Origin: Pseudomonas sp. Irchel 3H7
GTDB taxonomy: Bacteria > Pseudomonadota > Gammaproteobacteria > Pseudomonadales > Pseudomonadaceae
Reading direction: 5' to 3'
DNA length: 64,000 nt
Assembly: GCF_900187605.1 (NCBI RefSeq)
Contig: NZ_FYEA01000002.1
Coordinates: 62,001-126,000, forward strand
A program made the translations under genes and the position numbers. Below, one piece after another: positions 32,718 to 42,095 of the stretch (the first letter of the stretch is position 1; each line of letters starts with the position of its first letter). The notes under the pieces were generated by a model. That model was not told the origin of the DNA. It made no database searches and saw only the letters and a list, made by a program, of their open reading frames with translations.

Positions 32718-33350
32718 ATGACCACTCCAACCTACAACCGCCTGAACAAAGACGACGCCATCGTGCTGCTGGTCGACCACCAGACCGGCCTGATTTCTCT
32801 GGTGCAGGACTTCTCGCCCAACGAATTCAAGAACAACGTGCTGGCCCTGGCCGATCTGGCCAGGTTCTTCGAACTGCCGACCATCCTCACCACCAGTTTC
32901 GAACAAGGCCCGAACGGCCCGCTGGTGCCGGAACTGAAAGAAATGTTCCCGGATGCGCCGTACATCGCTCGCCCAGGTCAGATCAACGCCTGGGACAACG
33001 AAGACTTCGTCAAAGCGATCAAGGCTACCGGCCGTAAACAGATCATCATTGCCGGTGTAGTGACGGATGTCTGTGTAGCGTTCCCGACCTTGTCGGCGCT
33101 GGCAGAAGGGTTTGATGTGTTTGTGGTGACTGATGCGTCGGGCACCTTCAACACCACGGTGCAACAAGCCGCGTGGAGCCGCATGACGCAGGCCGGCGCA
33201 CAGATGATGAACTGGTTCTCGGTGGCGTGTGAGCTGCACCGCGACTGGCGCAACGATATTGAAGGTTTGGGCAATCTGCTGTCGCAGCGGATCCCTAACT
33301 ACCGCAACCTGATGAACAGCTATTCGGCGCTGACGGCTCAGCAGAAATAA
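32718..33350 (+). CDS. YcaC-like isochorismatase-family cysteine hydrolase, copy 1
   Basis: 210 aa. The isochorismatase-like fold shows the catalytic Asp in LLVDHQTG (residue 20) and the nucleophilic Cys in AGVVTDVCVAFPT. YcaC proteins are octameric hydrolases of unsettled substrate. AGGGA lies 8 bases before ATG 32718. The product differs from the second copy (60859) at one residue as far as I can see, Arg49 here and Lys49 there. It has its own leader and an intrinsic terminator, so it is a single-gene unit. The near identity of the two copies, including untranslated parts, points to recent duplication or gene conversion. Confidence 0.9.
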   Translation: MTTPTYNRLNKDDAIVLLVDHQTGLISLVQDFSPNEFKNNVLALADLARFFELPTILTTSFEQGPNGPLVPELKEMFPDAPYIARPGQINAWDNEDFVKAIKATGRKQIIIAGVVTDVCVAFPTLSALAEGFDVFVVTDASGTFNTTVQQAAWSRMTQAGAQMMNWFSVACELHRDWRNDIEGLGNLLSQRIPNYRNLMNSYSALTAQQK

Positions 33351-33366
33351 TCCTGCGCGACAAACG

Positions 33367-33393
33367 AAAGCCTGCCCTGAAAAGCAGGCTTTT
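33367..33393 (+). terminator. Intrinsic terminator after ycaC copy 1
   Basis: Stem AAAGCCTGC / GCAGGCTTT with an 8-base loop, ending in a short T-run, 16 bases after the stop. The same hairpin follows the second copy at 61510. It may also serve the convergent MFS gene. Confidence 0.85.
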
Positions 33394-33431
33394 GTCGTGC
33401 TCGTACGTTAAAGCTGAACAGCAGGATACGT

Positions 33432-34682
33432 TCAGGATTCTGCAGCGGCCTCGACCACGCCGGTTTCAGCCAGACGACCACTGCGCTGGGTTTCCGGCAC
33501 CCCGATCCCGAGCAGGACAACAGCCACTGCCGCAATAGCGGCCAAAGTAAGAAACGCTGCACTGTAACCGGCCTCTTGCACCACGAATCCAGCGAGGCCG
33601 TTGCTCAGCGCCGCGCCTAGTCCGAAAGCTGTCGTCAGTGCGCCAAGGCTGATGTTGAAGTGACCGGTGCCCTGGGTGAGATCCTTGACCATGATTGGAA
33701 ACAAGGCGCCGAACAGACCGGCGCCGACGCCGTCGAGCATCTGCACCGCGACCAGCCAATAGGCGTCGTCCGACAGGGTGTAGAGCACACCGCGCAACGG
33801 CAGGATCAGAAAACCGGCCAGCAGCAGCGGTTTGCGTCCCCACAGATCGGCTTTCGCCCCGACCAGTAACGCCGCCGGCACCATCACCAATTGCGCCGCG
33901 ACGATGCAGGCCGAGGTCAGCGGCGTGGCCATCTGTAGATTGGCTTGCGCGAGTTTTTGACTCACCAACGGCAACATCGCCGCATTGGCGAGATGGAACA
34001 GTGCACAGCAAATGGCGAACAGCAACAGCGGCCGGTTGCTCAGCAGCACCGACAAACCGGAAGGCTGACGATGCCCAGCGTCGGCCGGATCCAGTCCGCG
34101 GGCCAGATCATGGTCGATGGCTGCTGGCGAAACGCAGGCGATGGCAATGACACTGGCCAGGGCCATGGCCGCCATCAAATAGAACACCGCCACCGGGCCG
34201 AACAGATACGCGAACACCCCGGCCAGCAGGGCAGCGCAGGCATTGCCGGCATGATTGAAGGTTTCGTTGCGCCCGGTTCGCCGCGTGAACGCTCGTGGCC
34301 CGGTCATGCCCAGGGTAATTGCGCAAATGGCCGGGGCGAATATCGAAGCGGCCATCGCACTCAGGGTTTGCGTCAACGCCACCCACGTGAAGGACGTCAC
34401 GAACGGCAGCAGCAGGCAACTGCCGGTCACCAGCAGCGCGGCGATCGCAATCAACGCACGTTTGCGCCGGCTGTTGTCGACCCAGGCGCCGGCCGGCGTC
34501 TGGGTGATCAGTGCAGCGACCCCAGCAATGGTCATCACCAGGCCAATGCTGGCCGGCTCCCAGTGATGCACCGCGAGTAAGTAAATGGCCAGATAGGGAC
34601 CGAGACCGTCGCGCACGTCGGCGAGGAAAAAATTCAGGCTGTCCAGTGACAGGTTGTTGCGGCGATCGAGGTCAGCGGCCAC
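33432..34682 (-). CDS. MFS transporter, substrate unknown
   Basis: 416 aa with about twelve hydrophobic segments. The motif between TM2 and TM3 reads GAWVDNSRRKRA and its counterpart in the second half reads GAKADLWGRKPLL, both MFS hallmarks. The start is a GTG (34682) with no convincing ribosome site. It resembles drug/metabolite efflux MFS proteins annotated in Pseudomonas, but the sequence does not show a substrate. It converges on ycaC copy 1 and diverges from the diguanylate cyclase gene. The 265-base gap between MFS and cyclase shows no clear feature beyond a short CCGGAA-rich stretch. Confidence 0.85.
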   Translation of the reverse strand: MAADLDRRNNLSLDSLNFFLADVRDGLGPYLAIYLLAVHHWEPASIGLVMTIAGVAALITQTPAGAWVDNSRRKRALIAIAALLVTGSCLLLPFVTSFTWVALTQTLSAMAASIFAPAICAITLGMTGPRAFTRRTGRNETFNHAGNACAALLAGVFAYLFGPVAVFYLMAAMALASVIAIACVSPAAIDHDLARGLDPADAGHRQPSGLSVLLSNRPLLLFAICCALFHLANAAMLPLVSQKLAQANLQMATPLTSACIVAAQLVMVPAALLVGAKADLWGRKPLLLAGFLILPLRGVLYTLSDDAYWLVAVQMLDGVGAGLFGALFPIMVKDLTQGTGHFNISLGALTTAFGLGAALSNGLAGFVVQEAGYSAAFLTLAAIAAVAVVLLGIGVPETQRSGRLAETGVVEAAAES

Positions 34683-34947
34683 GGCGGTGTCTTCAATGTT
34701 AGAGGTTTGCGGATGGATTCAACCTCAGCAAGCCTAATGACCTGCGGCCGTGAATATAAGTTGCAAGCTGCTGCCGTGTCGTTGCGAAACAACGCCTAAG
34801 GCCTGAAAACGACGTTCCGTCATACGGTTGCTGCACGTTCGACGCGCTACTTGTATCCTTGCGCCGGTCGAGGACATACGACCGCTGTTATTGCCTTGAA
34901 TCAGTAACGGCCGGAACCGGAAACCGGACTTTCCATTAGGTACTTTC

Positions 34948-36495
34948 GTGAAGCGTGATACCCACCTCGTCATCCTCTTGTTGCTGGTCATCGGCTGCTC
35001 CCTGGCGTCGCTGACCATCTGGAAAGTGCTGTCTTCGCGCGATCGCGCGCTGGAGGAAGTCAACGTGCACGGGTTGAACCTGACCCAGGCACTCGAGACC
35101 TATTCCGAGGGCATTGTCCGGCAAAGTTCGCTGCTGTTGCTCGGGCTGGTCGAGCGCCTGGAAACCGAGGGCAGTGGCCCCGCGCAGATCCAGCGCCTGA
35201 GTGCGCTGGTCAACCGCCAGCAACCGCTGATGCCACAGCTGAGCGGTATCACTATCTATGACCGCGATGGTCATTGGCTGATGTCGTCGAACCGGCCGAT
35301 TCCGGTGGGTGCCAGCAGCGTTGATCGAGCCTACTTCATTCATCATCGCGACGATCCGAGCCGCGAACCCTTTATCGGGCCTCCGATCCGCAGCCGTTCC
35401 AATCAGGAATGGGTGATCACCGTCAGCCGCCGTTTCAATGATGATCGCGGCGAGTTTGCCGGGGTCGTGGCCGTGACCCTTGGCGTGGAAAACTTTCTGC
35501 GTCTGTTCGGCAAACTCGACATCGGCCAGGACGGGGCCATCGGCCTGTCCTATACCGACGGTACGTTGCTGGTGCGCTATCCCTTCCGCGAGCAGGACAT
35601 GGGCCGCAACTTTTCCAAGTCGCCGATCTACGCCAAATACCTGGTCGATCAATCGGTCGGCACCGCCTCTTATACCTCCAGCCTGGATGGCGTCGAACGC
35701 CTCTACGCCTTCCGCAAAAGTGAAAAATTGCCCCTGATCACCACGGTCGCCATCGGCAAGCGTGAAGCCCTCGCGGCCTGGCGAACCGAGGCGTTGCTGT
35801 CGGCGGTGGTGGTGGCGGGGCTGTTGGGGCTTACCGGTCTGATTGGCTGGTTCTTGATTCTCGATATCCGGCGCCGGACCCAGGTGGAAGGCGAACTGCG
35901 CATCGCTCAGCAGCAATTGCTCGGCTCGAACCGACAGTTGGAGTTGTTGGCCATGAAAGATGCGCTGACCGGTTTGGCGAATCGGCGTTGCTTTGATCAG
36001 ACCCTGGCCACAGAGGCGCGGCGGGCACAGCGCGACGGCTCGTCGCTGGCCTTGCTGATGATCGATATCGACTATTTCAAGCGCTTCAATGATGCGCTCG
36101 GGCACGTTGCCGGCGACGCCTGTCTGCAAGCCGTTGCCAGGGTGCTGGATGAATGTGTGCGGCGACCGTCAGACCTGGTCGCGCGCTACGGCGGCGAGGA
36201 GTTCGCGGTCATCATGCCCGCCACCGACATCGACGGTGCCGCCGTGGTAGCGCAGTTGATCATTGAGCGTTTACAGCAAGCAAACATTGCTCACCCCTCC
36301 AGTCCCGTGGCACGCGTGAGCCTGAGCATCGGCATCGCCGCCGCGCGCGCTTCACGCCTGGACCCTGCGCACGGTTTGATCGAGTCAGCCGATCAGGCGC
36401 TGTATCAAGCGAAAACCGCGGGGCGCAACCGGTTCATGGCATCCCGAGCGCAGCGCTTACTCGACGTCGATGGACAGCAGGCCACTGACGCGTGA
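34948..36495 (+). CDS. Membrane diguanylate cyclase with periplasmic sensor domain
   Basis: 515 aa. A membrane segment (7-28), a periplasmic PDC/dCache-like domain (about 35-275) and a second membrane segment (281-303) are followed by a C-terminal GGDEF domain (about 340-500) with GGEEF at the active site. An RxxD inhibitory site (RPSD) sits exactly five residues before GGEEF, so product inhibition is expected. It would make cyclic-di-GMP in response to an extracellular ligand. GTG 34948 has AGG 7 bases upstream. Its 3' end overlaps that of the convergent histidine kinase gene by 39 bases. Cyclic-di-GMP control of swarming and biofilm would fit a lipopeptide producer, but that link is inference. 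Confidence 0.92.
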   Translation: MKRDTHLVILLLLVIGCSLASLTIWKVLSSRDRALEEVNVHGLNLTQALETYSEGIVRQSSLLLLGLVERLETEGSGPAQIQRLSALVNRQQPLMPQLSGITIYDRDGHWLMSSNRPIPVGASSVDRAYFIHHRDDPSREPFIGPPIRSRSNQEWVITVSRRFNDDRGEFAGVVAVTLGVENFLRLFGKLDIGQDGAIGLSYTDGTLLVRYPFREQDMGRNFSKSPIYAKYLVDQSVGTASYTSSLDGVERLYAFRKSEKLPLITTVAIGKREALAAWRTEALLSAVVVAGLLGLTGLIGWFLILDIRRRTQVEGELRIAQQQLLGSNRQLELLAMKDALTGLANRRCFDQTLATEARRAQRDGSSLALLMIDIDYFKRFNDALGHVAGDACLQAVARVLDECVRRPSDLVARYGGEEFAVIMPATDIDGAAVVAQLIIERLQQANIAHPSSPVARVSLSIGIAAARASRLDPAHGLIESADQALYQAKTAGRNRFMASRAQRLLDVDGQQATDA

Positions 36496-38919
36496 CACCA
36501 GCGTGTCGACGACAAAGGGTTTGGTCAGTACCTGCATGCCCGGGCCGAGTTGACCGTTGCCGATCACTGAGCTTTCCGCATATCCGGTGATAAACAACGT
36601 CTTCAGTTTCGGCCTGATCTGCCTGCCTGCATCGGCCATTTGTCGGCCGTTCATGCCGCCGGGCAAGCCGACATCGGTGATGAGCAAATCGATGTGCGCG
36701 CTGGAGCGCAATACTTCCAGACCCTCAACGCTGTCGCACGCTTCGAGCAGGTTGTAGCCAAGGTCGTTCAGCACGTCTTTGAGCAGCGTGCGAACGGTGG
36801 GCTCGTCGTCGACAATCAGGATGGTCTCGCCGGCCTTGGTTTGAGGCGTTGCCAAGCTTTGCGCGTCATCGTGATTGCGCTGCGTTTCGCCGAGGTAGCG
36901 CGGCAGGTAAACGCACATGGTGGTGCCTTGACCCACGGTCGATTGCACCCGCACCTGTCCGCCAGATTGCTTGGTGAAACCGTAGATCATCGACAGCCCC
37001 AGCCCCGTGCCCTGGCCCAGCGGTTTGGTGGTGAAAAACGGGTCGAAGGCCTTGGCCATCACTTCTGCACTCATACCGGTTCCGGTGTCGGCGACAGACA
37101 GGCACAAGTATTGCCCTTCGGGCATTTCCCTTACGCGCGCCGCTTCAGCATCCAGGGTGCGATTGGCGGTTTCGACGGTGATGCTGCCGCCGTCGGGCAT
37201 CGCGTCGCGAGCGTTGATGCACAGGTTGAGCAGGGCGTTTTCCAGTTGACTGGCATCGACCAGCGCCGGCCACAGGTCGGCGGCGACGACCGTCTTCAGG
37301 CGAATGCTCGGGCCAACGGTGCGCTGGATCAGTTCGGTCATGCCGGCAATCAGCGCGTTGACTTCCGTTGGCCGGGGATCGAGTGTCTGCCGCCTGGAGA
37401 AGGCCAGCAGGCGATGGGTCAGGGCCGTTGCGCGTTTGGCGGCGTCTTGTGCGATCAGCATGTATTTGTCGATGTCGCTCAGACGCCCTTGGGCGATGCG
37501 TTTGTCCATCAGCTCAAGGGATGCGCAGATACCCGCCAGCAGGTTGTTGAAGTCATGCGCCAGACCGCCGGTGAGTTGCCCGACCGCTTCCATTTTCTGT
37601 GATTGCCGCAACTTTTCTTCGGCCTGCATCAGCTCTGCGGTGCGCGCCGAGACCCGTTGTTCCAGTGTGTCATTGAGGGCCTTTAACGCAGCGGTGACCC
37701 GGTCGCGCTCGGCTTCGACGTTGCGCCGGTCTTCGACATCGATGAGTACGCCGGGAAAGCGCAAAGGCGTGCCGTCTTCGGCGCACTCGACGCGGCCGTT
37801 CGCTTCAATCCAGGTGTATTTGCCATCCGCGCCGCGCACTCGGTACTGGTGCGAATAGGCCCCGCCGCGGGCTTTGACTTCGTTGATGGCGGTTATCAGT
37901 CCCTCCCGGTCGTCCGGGTGAACGGTCATCACTACTTGTTCCAGGCTCAGACCGTCGAGCCCCCAGGCGGGGTCGAGGTCGAACACCCGCGCGAAGGCTT
38001 CATCGACGCTGAAGCGATCGCTGGGCAGGTGCCAATGCCAGGTACCGATAATGGCGCCAGCGGCGAGGGCCAGTTGCACGCGTTCGACGTTCTCCCGAGC
38101 GACCGCTTCGCTGATGCGCAAACGTTCTTGCGCGTCGCGGCGCTCGGTGACATCGCTGAAGAAGATCGCGATCTGCCGATCGGCCGGATCACCGACGCGC
38201 ACGGCACGCACATCGAACCAGCGTTCGAAGGTATTGGCGTAGTTCTCGAAGTTTGCCGGCTCGCCGGTCTTGGCCACATGGCCGTAGGTCTCGAACCAGA
38301 ACTTCTCCAGGTTGGGCGCAAACTCGGTGACCCATTTGCCCCGCAGGTTGACCCCCGCCTGACGCTCGAACGCCGGGTTGGCCTCGACAAAGCAATAGTC
38401 GATCGGGTGGTCGTCGGCGTCGAATTTGACTTTGACGATGGCGAACGCGGCCTCGATGGTTTCCAGAATGGTGCTGAAACGTTCTTCGCTACGACGCAAT
38501 GCAGTTTCGGCACTGCGCGAGCGGGTCAGGTCGAGCATCGCCCCGATCATGCGTTCGGCCTGGCCATCGGCATTGCGAATCAGGTGCCCGCGATCCAGCA
38601 CTTCGGCGTACGAACCATCGTGGCAGAGGAAGCGGTACTCAGCGCTCCAGGTCGTCCCGGAGCCGTCAATTGCTGAGCGAATCGAGGTCGTCACGCGTGC
38701 GCGATCCTGCGTGTGAATCTGCGCAAACCGCCAGTCACACGTCGGCTCGATGGCTGCTGACGCGTAGCCATACGCCTGTTGCAGCGAGTCGTTCCAGATG
38801 ACCTGATTGGTTTTCAGATCCCAGTCCCAGACGGCGTCGCAGGTCGCTTTGACGGCCAGACGCAGGCGCGTGACTTCGGACTCAAGCTCCTCGCGAGTAA
38901 GCTGTTTCAGGGTATCCAC
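36457..38919 (-). CDS. Hybrid sensor histidine kinase with three PAS domains and a receiver domain
   Basis: 820 aa, no clear membrane segment, so probably a soluble sensor. It has three PAS-like domains (about 15-125, 140-265, 290-400), then a coiled-coil linker and an H-box LAHDFNNLLAGI. An HATPase follows, with N-box NLCINARDAMPDGG, DTGTGM and GQGTGLGLSM. The C-terminal receiver has VDDEP, the phospho-acceptor Asp in LLITDVGLPGG and Lys in VLTKPF. The start is GTG 38919 with AAGG 8 bases upstream. No response regulator with an output domain is adjacent, so a downstream partner is not visible. It is convergent with the diguanylate cyclase, and the last 39 bases of both genes overlap. Confidence 0.92.
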   Translation of the reverse strand: MDTLKQLTREELESEVTRLRLAVKATCDAVWDWDLKTNQVIWNDSLQQAYGYASAAIEPTCDWRFAQIHTQDRARVTTSIRSAIDGSGTTWSAEYRFLCHDGSYAEVLDRGHLIRNADGQAERMIGAMLDLTRSRSAETALRRSEERFSTILETIEAAFAIVKVKFDADDHPIDYCFVEANPAFERQAGVNLRGKWVTEFAPNLEKFWFETYGHVAKTGEPANFENYANTFERWFDVRAVRVGDPADRQIAIFFSDVTERRDAQERLRISEAVARENVERVQLALAAGAIIGTWHWHLPSDRFSVDEAFARVFDLDPAWGLDGLSLEQVVMTVHPDDREGLITAINEVKARGGAYSHQYRVRGADGKYTWIEANGRVECAEDGTPLRFPGVLIDVEDRRNVEAERDRVTAALKALNDTLEQRVSARTAELMQAEEKLRQSQKMEAVGQLTGGLAHDFNNLLAGICASLELMDKRIAQGRLSDIDKYMLIAQDAAKRATALTHRLLAFSRRQTLDPRPTEVNALIAGMTELIQRTVGPSIRLKTVVAADLWPALVDASQLENALLNLCINARDAMPDGGSITVETANRTLDAEAARVREMPEGQYLCLSVADTGTGMSAEVMAKAFDPFFTTKPLGQGTGLGLSMIYGFTKQSGGQVRVQSTVGQGTTMCVYLPRYLGETQRNHDDAQSLATPQTKAGETILIVDDEPTVRTLLKDVLNDLGYNLLEACDSVEGLEVLRSSAHIDLLITDVGLPGGMNGRQMADAGRQIRPKLKTLFITGYAESSVIGNGQLGPGMQVLTKPFVVDTLVSRVSGLLSIDVE

Positions 38920-39047
38920 TCCTCATGCCTTTATTGTTGCTCTGCGTTTAATTGGCGTGTTTCAAGCCATCGACTTTGCAAGCTTTGTGAGCCATTGACC
39001 CGGGGTCTCATGTTTAAGTTGCACGCGAGCCAAGGGGGCACGCGTTT

Positions 39048-40586
39048 TCATAGCGATTCGCCGCGATCCAGTCTGTCGAGCAAGCTCTGCCCGCGCTGCC
39101 ACAAGGCCTGCTGCTTTTCCGGCGGCATGCGGTCGAGGTTTTTGTACATCATGCCCATGCGCTGATTGCCGCGCAGAAGGTCGCCGTGGCGCATCAGAAA
39201 ATGCCAGTACAACGCGTTGAACGGGCACGCGTTGTCAGCCGTGGTTTCGCGCACCGAGTAGGCACAGTCGCGACAGTAGTCGGACATCCGGTTGATGTAC
39301 TGGCCGCTGGCGCAATAAGGCTTGGAGCCGAGGTAACCGCCATCGGCGTACATGACCATGCCGAGGGTGTTGGGCAGCTCGACCCAGTCGAACGCGTCCA
39401 TGTAAATGGCCAGATACCATTCACAGATCTGGCTCGGCGCGATACCGGCGAGCAGGGCGAAATTGCCTGTCACCATCAGGCGCTGAATGTGATGGGCGTA
39501 GGCGTGTTTGAGGCTTTGGCCGATGGCCTGGCGCATGCAGTTCATCTGCGTTGCGCCGGTCCAGTAAAACTCTGGCAAGCGCCGCGTATTACCGAAGGCA
39601 TTGCCCTCGGCGTACTCCGGCATGTGCAGCCAGTAAACGCCACGGACGTATTCGCGCCAGCCGATCAGTTGGCGAATGAAACCTTCGGCGGAGTTCAGGG
39701 CAATGCTGCCGGACCAGTAGGCAGACTCCACATCACTGCAGAGTTGGCGCAGGTCCAGCAAGCCAATATTGAGCGCAGCGCTGATGCGGGCATGGAACAG
39801 AAACGGTTCGTCGCGGGCCATGGCGTCCTGATAATCGCCGAAGCCCGCCAGACCATAGTCGAGAAAGTAGGCCCACAATGCCTGGGCGTCGGCGTGCGTC
39901 ACCGGATAGTTGAAATCGTCCAGGCTGCCGTAGTGACTGGCGAAGCGATCCTTGACCAGTGCGAGGACATCGAGGGTGATTGCATCGTTGGTAAAACCCG
40001 TCGGGTAGGGCGCCTTGACGGTTTTCGGCAGGGCTTTGCGATTGTCGGCATCAAAGTTCCACGCGCCGCCGACGGGCGTGCCATCGCCATTGAGCAACAG
40101 GCGACTTTTGCGGCGCATCTCGCGGTAGAAAAATTCCATGCGCAGTTGCTTTTTGTCTGCGGCCCACGCGCGGAATTCGTCGCGGCTGCACAGGAAACGG
40201 TTGTCGGCATGCCAGTGGATCGGCAAGCCACAATCCTTCAGTGATTGCTCCAGACGCCAGTCGCCGCATTCGGTCAGGTGCAATTCGTTGGCCTGTAGCA
40301 GTGCCCGCCAGCGCTTTAACTCGCCGGGCACCGAGCCGCTGTTTTGCGGGTCGTCGAGGGTCACGTAATGCACACGGATGCCTTGATCTTTCAGGGCTTT
40401 AGCGAAGTGACGCATGGCGCTGAAGATCAGCGCGATCTTCTGCGGGTGATGGGCAACATGGGTGGCTTCCTCCATGACCTCGACCAGTAGCACACGATCC
40501 TGTTCGCGATCCAGACCTGCCAATGAAGCCAGATCAAACGATAACTGGTCACCCAGAACGAGGCACAGCCGATGGGTTTTGTTCAT
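39048..40586 (-). CDS. Cryptochrome/photolyase-family protein with 4Fe-4S cluster (FeS-BCP type)
   Basis: 512 aa, the length of PhrB-like bacterial (6-4) photolyases. The N-terminal Rossmann domain begins LCLVLGDQLSFDLASL. The C-terminal FAD-binding helical domain contains the cysteines expected to hold a 4Fe-4S cluster: YCASG, then YCRDC, then ACPF about a dozen residues later. It also has the family segment WVELPNTLGMVMYADGGY. The likely role is light-driven repair of (6-4) UV photoproducts; a photoreceptor role cannot be excluded. It is transcribed in the same direction as the histidine kinase 128 bases downstream. There is no sign of truncation. Confidence 0.9.
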   Translation of the reverse strand: MNKTHRLCLVLGDQLSFDLASLAGLDREQDRVLLVEVMEEATHVAHHPQKIALIFSAMRHFAKALKDQGIRVHYVTLDDPQNSGSVPGELKRWRALLQANELHLTECGDWRLEQSLKDCGLPIHWHADNRFLCSRDEFRAWAADKKQLRMEFFYREMRRKSRLLLNGDGTPVGGAWNFDADNRKALPKTVKAPYPTGFTNDAITLDVLALVKDRFASHYGSLDDFNYPVTHADAQALWAYFLDYGLAGFGDYQDAMARDEPFLFHARISAALNIGLLDLRQLCSDVESAYWSGSIALNSAEGFIRQLIGWREYVRGVYWLHMPEYAEGNAFGNTRRLPEFYWTGATQMNCMRQAIGQSLKHAYAHHIQRLMVTGNFALLAGIAPSQICEWYLAIYMDAFDWVELPNTLGMVMYADGGYLGSKPYCASGQYINRMSDYCRDCAYSVRETTADNACPFNALYWHFLMRHGDLLRGNQRMGMMYKNLDRMPPEKQQALWQRGQSLLDRLDRGESL

Positions 40587-40706
40587 TTCACGGATTCAGC
40601 GTAGTGAGCAGCGAGCTGCCGAATGGACGTTTACATGTTAAGTCCAGATAGTTGTACAGATTGTAGTCTGTGTATAGGTTTTTGTGCGGTGAATATTCAC
40701 ATCTCC

Positions 40707-40796
40707 TGTGGGAGCGAGCCTGCTCGCGAAGGCGTCGTCACATTCAACATTGTGAGTGACTGACCCGCCGCTTTCGCGAGCAGGCTCGCTCCCACA
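40707..40796. repeat. REPIN (inverted pair of REP palindromes)
   Basis: A perfect 24-base inverted repeat at 40707-40730 and 40773-40796, with core GGGAGCGAGCCTGCTCGC. Each arm is itself a small palindrome (GCGAGCCTGCTCGC). This is the usual architecture of Pseudomonas REP doublets. It lies between the photolyase promoter region and the OYE terminator. Confidence 0.88.
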
Positions 40797-40822
40797 AGGG
40801 CTTGCACTCCGACTCGGATGAA

Positions 40823-40844
40823 CGCTCCCGCTGTTGCGGGAGCG
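40823..40844 (-). terminator. Hairpin downstream of the OYE gene
   Basis: Stem CGCTCCCGC / GCGGGAGCG with a TGTT loop, 21 bases past the stop of the minus-strand OYE gene. Only a weak T-stretch follows, so terminator function is moderately supported. Confidence 0.6.
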
Positions 40845-40865
40845 CTTGACGCCGCGTGGAAAGGC

Positions 40866-41990
40866 TTAGCCGGGAAAAACGGGGTAGTCGGTGTAGCCCT
40901 CGGCGGTGCCGCCATACACCGTTGCAGGATTCAACGCATTCAACGGCCAGTCATTGGCAATCCGCGCAGGCAGATCGGGGTTGGCCATGAACGGGCGGCC
41001 AAAAGCGACCAAGTCTGCCAGCCCGGAATCGAGCAGTTGCGCGCCGGATTCTGCGGTGTAGCGCCCGGCATAAATGATCGCGCCGCTGAAGGTGTCGCGT
41101 ACGGCCTGACGAAACGTGAGGGGCATCGCCGGCGCGTTGTCCCAGTCGGCTTCAGCGATGGACAGATAGGCGATGCCCACGTCCTGCAGCACCTTGATCG
41201 CTTCGATGTAGGTGGTGTGCGGATCCTCTTCGACCATGCCCAAATAGGTACGCGCTTCATCGGTGGTGGTGAACAGCGGCGCAAATCGCACGCCGACCTT
41301 TTCCTTGCCGATGCACTCGGCGACACCGGCGACCACTTCCTTGAGAAAGCGCAGGCGATTTTGCAGCGAACCGCCGTACTGATCCTCGCGCAAATTGCTG
41401 TGGGCAGAGATGAACTGGTTCACCAGATAACCGTTGGCGCAGTGCAATTCGATGCCATCGAAACCGGCGTCCATGGCGTTGCGCGCCGCCTGGATGTACA
41501 GCTGAACCAACTCCTGAACTTCATCGGTGCTCAGCGCACGAGGTGCCGACGGCGGAACCAGTTCACCGGCACCGGGCGCAGTTTCGATGAACACGCTGAC
41601 CCGGTCGGTAGCCACGGCGGAGGCCGAAACCGGGGCAGCACCGTCGGGTTGCAGCGCGGTGTGGGAGACGCGGCCGACGTGCCACAGTTGGGCGAAAATC
41701 ACCCCGTCCACGGCATGCACGGCCTCGGTGACTTTGCGCCAACCGGCGATTTGCTCAGGCGTATGAATGCCCGGCGTCCACGCATAACCCTGGCCACGGG
41801 GTTCGATCTGCGTGCCTTCGGTGACCAGCAAACCTGCGCCGGCGCGCTGTTGGTAATACTCGGCCATCAACTCATTGGCGATGTTGCCCGGTTGGGTGCT
41901 GCGCTGGCGGGTGAGAGGCGGCAGGACGATACGGTTTTTCAGGGTGTGGTTGCCGAGTTTGGCGGGTGTGAAGAACGTGCTGCTATTCAT
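40866..41990 (-). CDS. Old yellow enzyme family flavin oxidoreductase (NemA/XenB-like alkene reductase)
   Basis: 374 aa FMN-dependent TIM barrel. The substrate-binding pair His/Asn is seen in ELHCANGYLVNQF, where most relatives have HGAN. YGGSLQNRLRF and the phosphate-binding end LVAFGRPFMANPDL are intact. It would reduce activated C=C bonds or nitro groups with NADPH. AAGGTAA lies just before ATG 41990. An operator-like site (42015-42029) sits 25 bases upstream and matches sites at the adjacent DJ-1/PfpI and TetR genes. This suggests induction by reactive electrophiles, as for E. coli NemR/NemA. A paralogue is at 58892. Confidence 0.92.
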   Translation of the reverse strand: MNSSTFFTPAKLGNHTLKNRIVLPPLTRQRSTQPGNIANELMAEYYQQRAGAGLLVTEGTQIEPRGQGYAWTPGIHTPEQIAGWRKVTEAVHAVDGVIFAQLWHVGRVSHTALQPDGAAPVSASAVATDRVSVFIETAPGAGELVPPSAPRALSTDEVQELVQLYIQAARNAMDAGFDGIELHCANGYLVNQFISAHSNLREDQYGGSLQNRLRFLKEVVAGVAECIGKEKVGVRFAPLFTTTDEARTYLGMVEEDPHTTYIEAIKVLQDVGIAYLSIAEADWDNAPAMPLTFRQAVRDTFSGAIIYAGRYTAESGAQLLDSGLADLVAFGRPFMANPDLPARIANDWPLNALNPATVYGGTAEGYTDYPVFPG

Positions 41991-42014
41991 GGATTACCTT
42001 GTCTTGGTGTTTAT

Positions 42015-42029
42015 TAGACCAGTCGACTA
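42015..42029. promoter_or_regulatory. NemR-like operator, site 1 (OYE promoter)
   Basis: TAGACCAGTCGACTA, a nearly symmetric 15-mer directly upstream of the OYE start. It shares AGACCAGTCG with sites at 42876 and 42952 and contains the TAGACC half-site seen in E. coli NemR boxes. Confidence 0.65.
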
Positions 42030-42040
42030 TTGATTGGGTG

Positions 42041-42074
42041 AAAAAATAACGCCGAGCAAGACGCACTCGGCGTT
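42041..42074 (-). terminator. Intrinsic terminator of the DJ-1/PfpI gene
   Basis: On the minus strand the stem AACGCCGAG / CTCGGCGTT (9 bp, 9-base loop) is followed by ATTTTTT, 22 bases after the stop of the gene at 42096. This is a classical intrinsic terminator, and it separates the gene from the OYE promoter. Confidence 0.88.
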
Positions 42075-42095
42075 AGGAAGGTTGGAAGCGAAGTT

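Larger units (their letters stand above)
32596..33393 (+). repeat. Long direct repeat, left copy (ycaC gene with leader and terminator)
   Basis: About 800 bases that recur at 60736-61536 in the same orientation: leader (from ATTGTCC and GTTGACGGTGAAACGC), the full coding sequence and the terminator hairpin. The leader and coding sequence are nearly identical by eye, with scattered synonymous changes. The two copies bracket about 28 kb. Confidence 0.9.
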
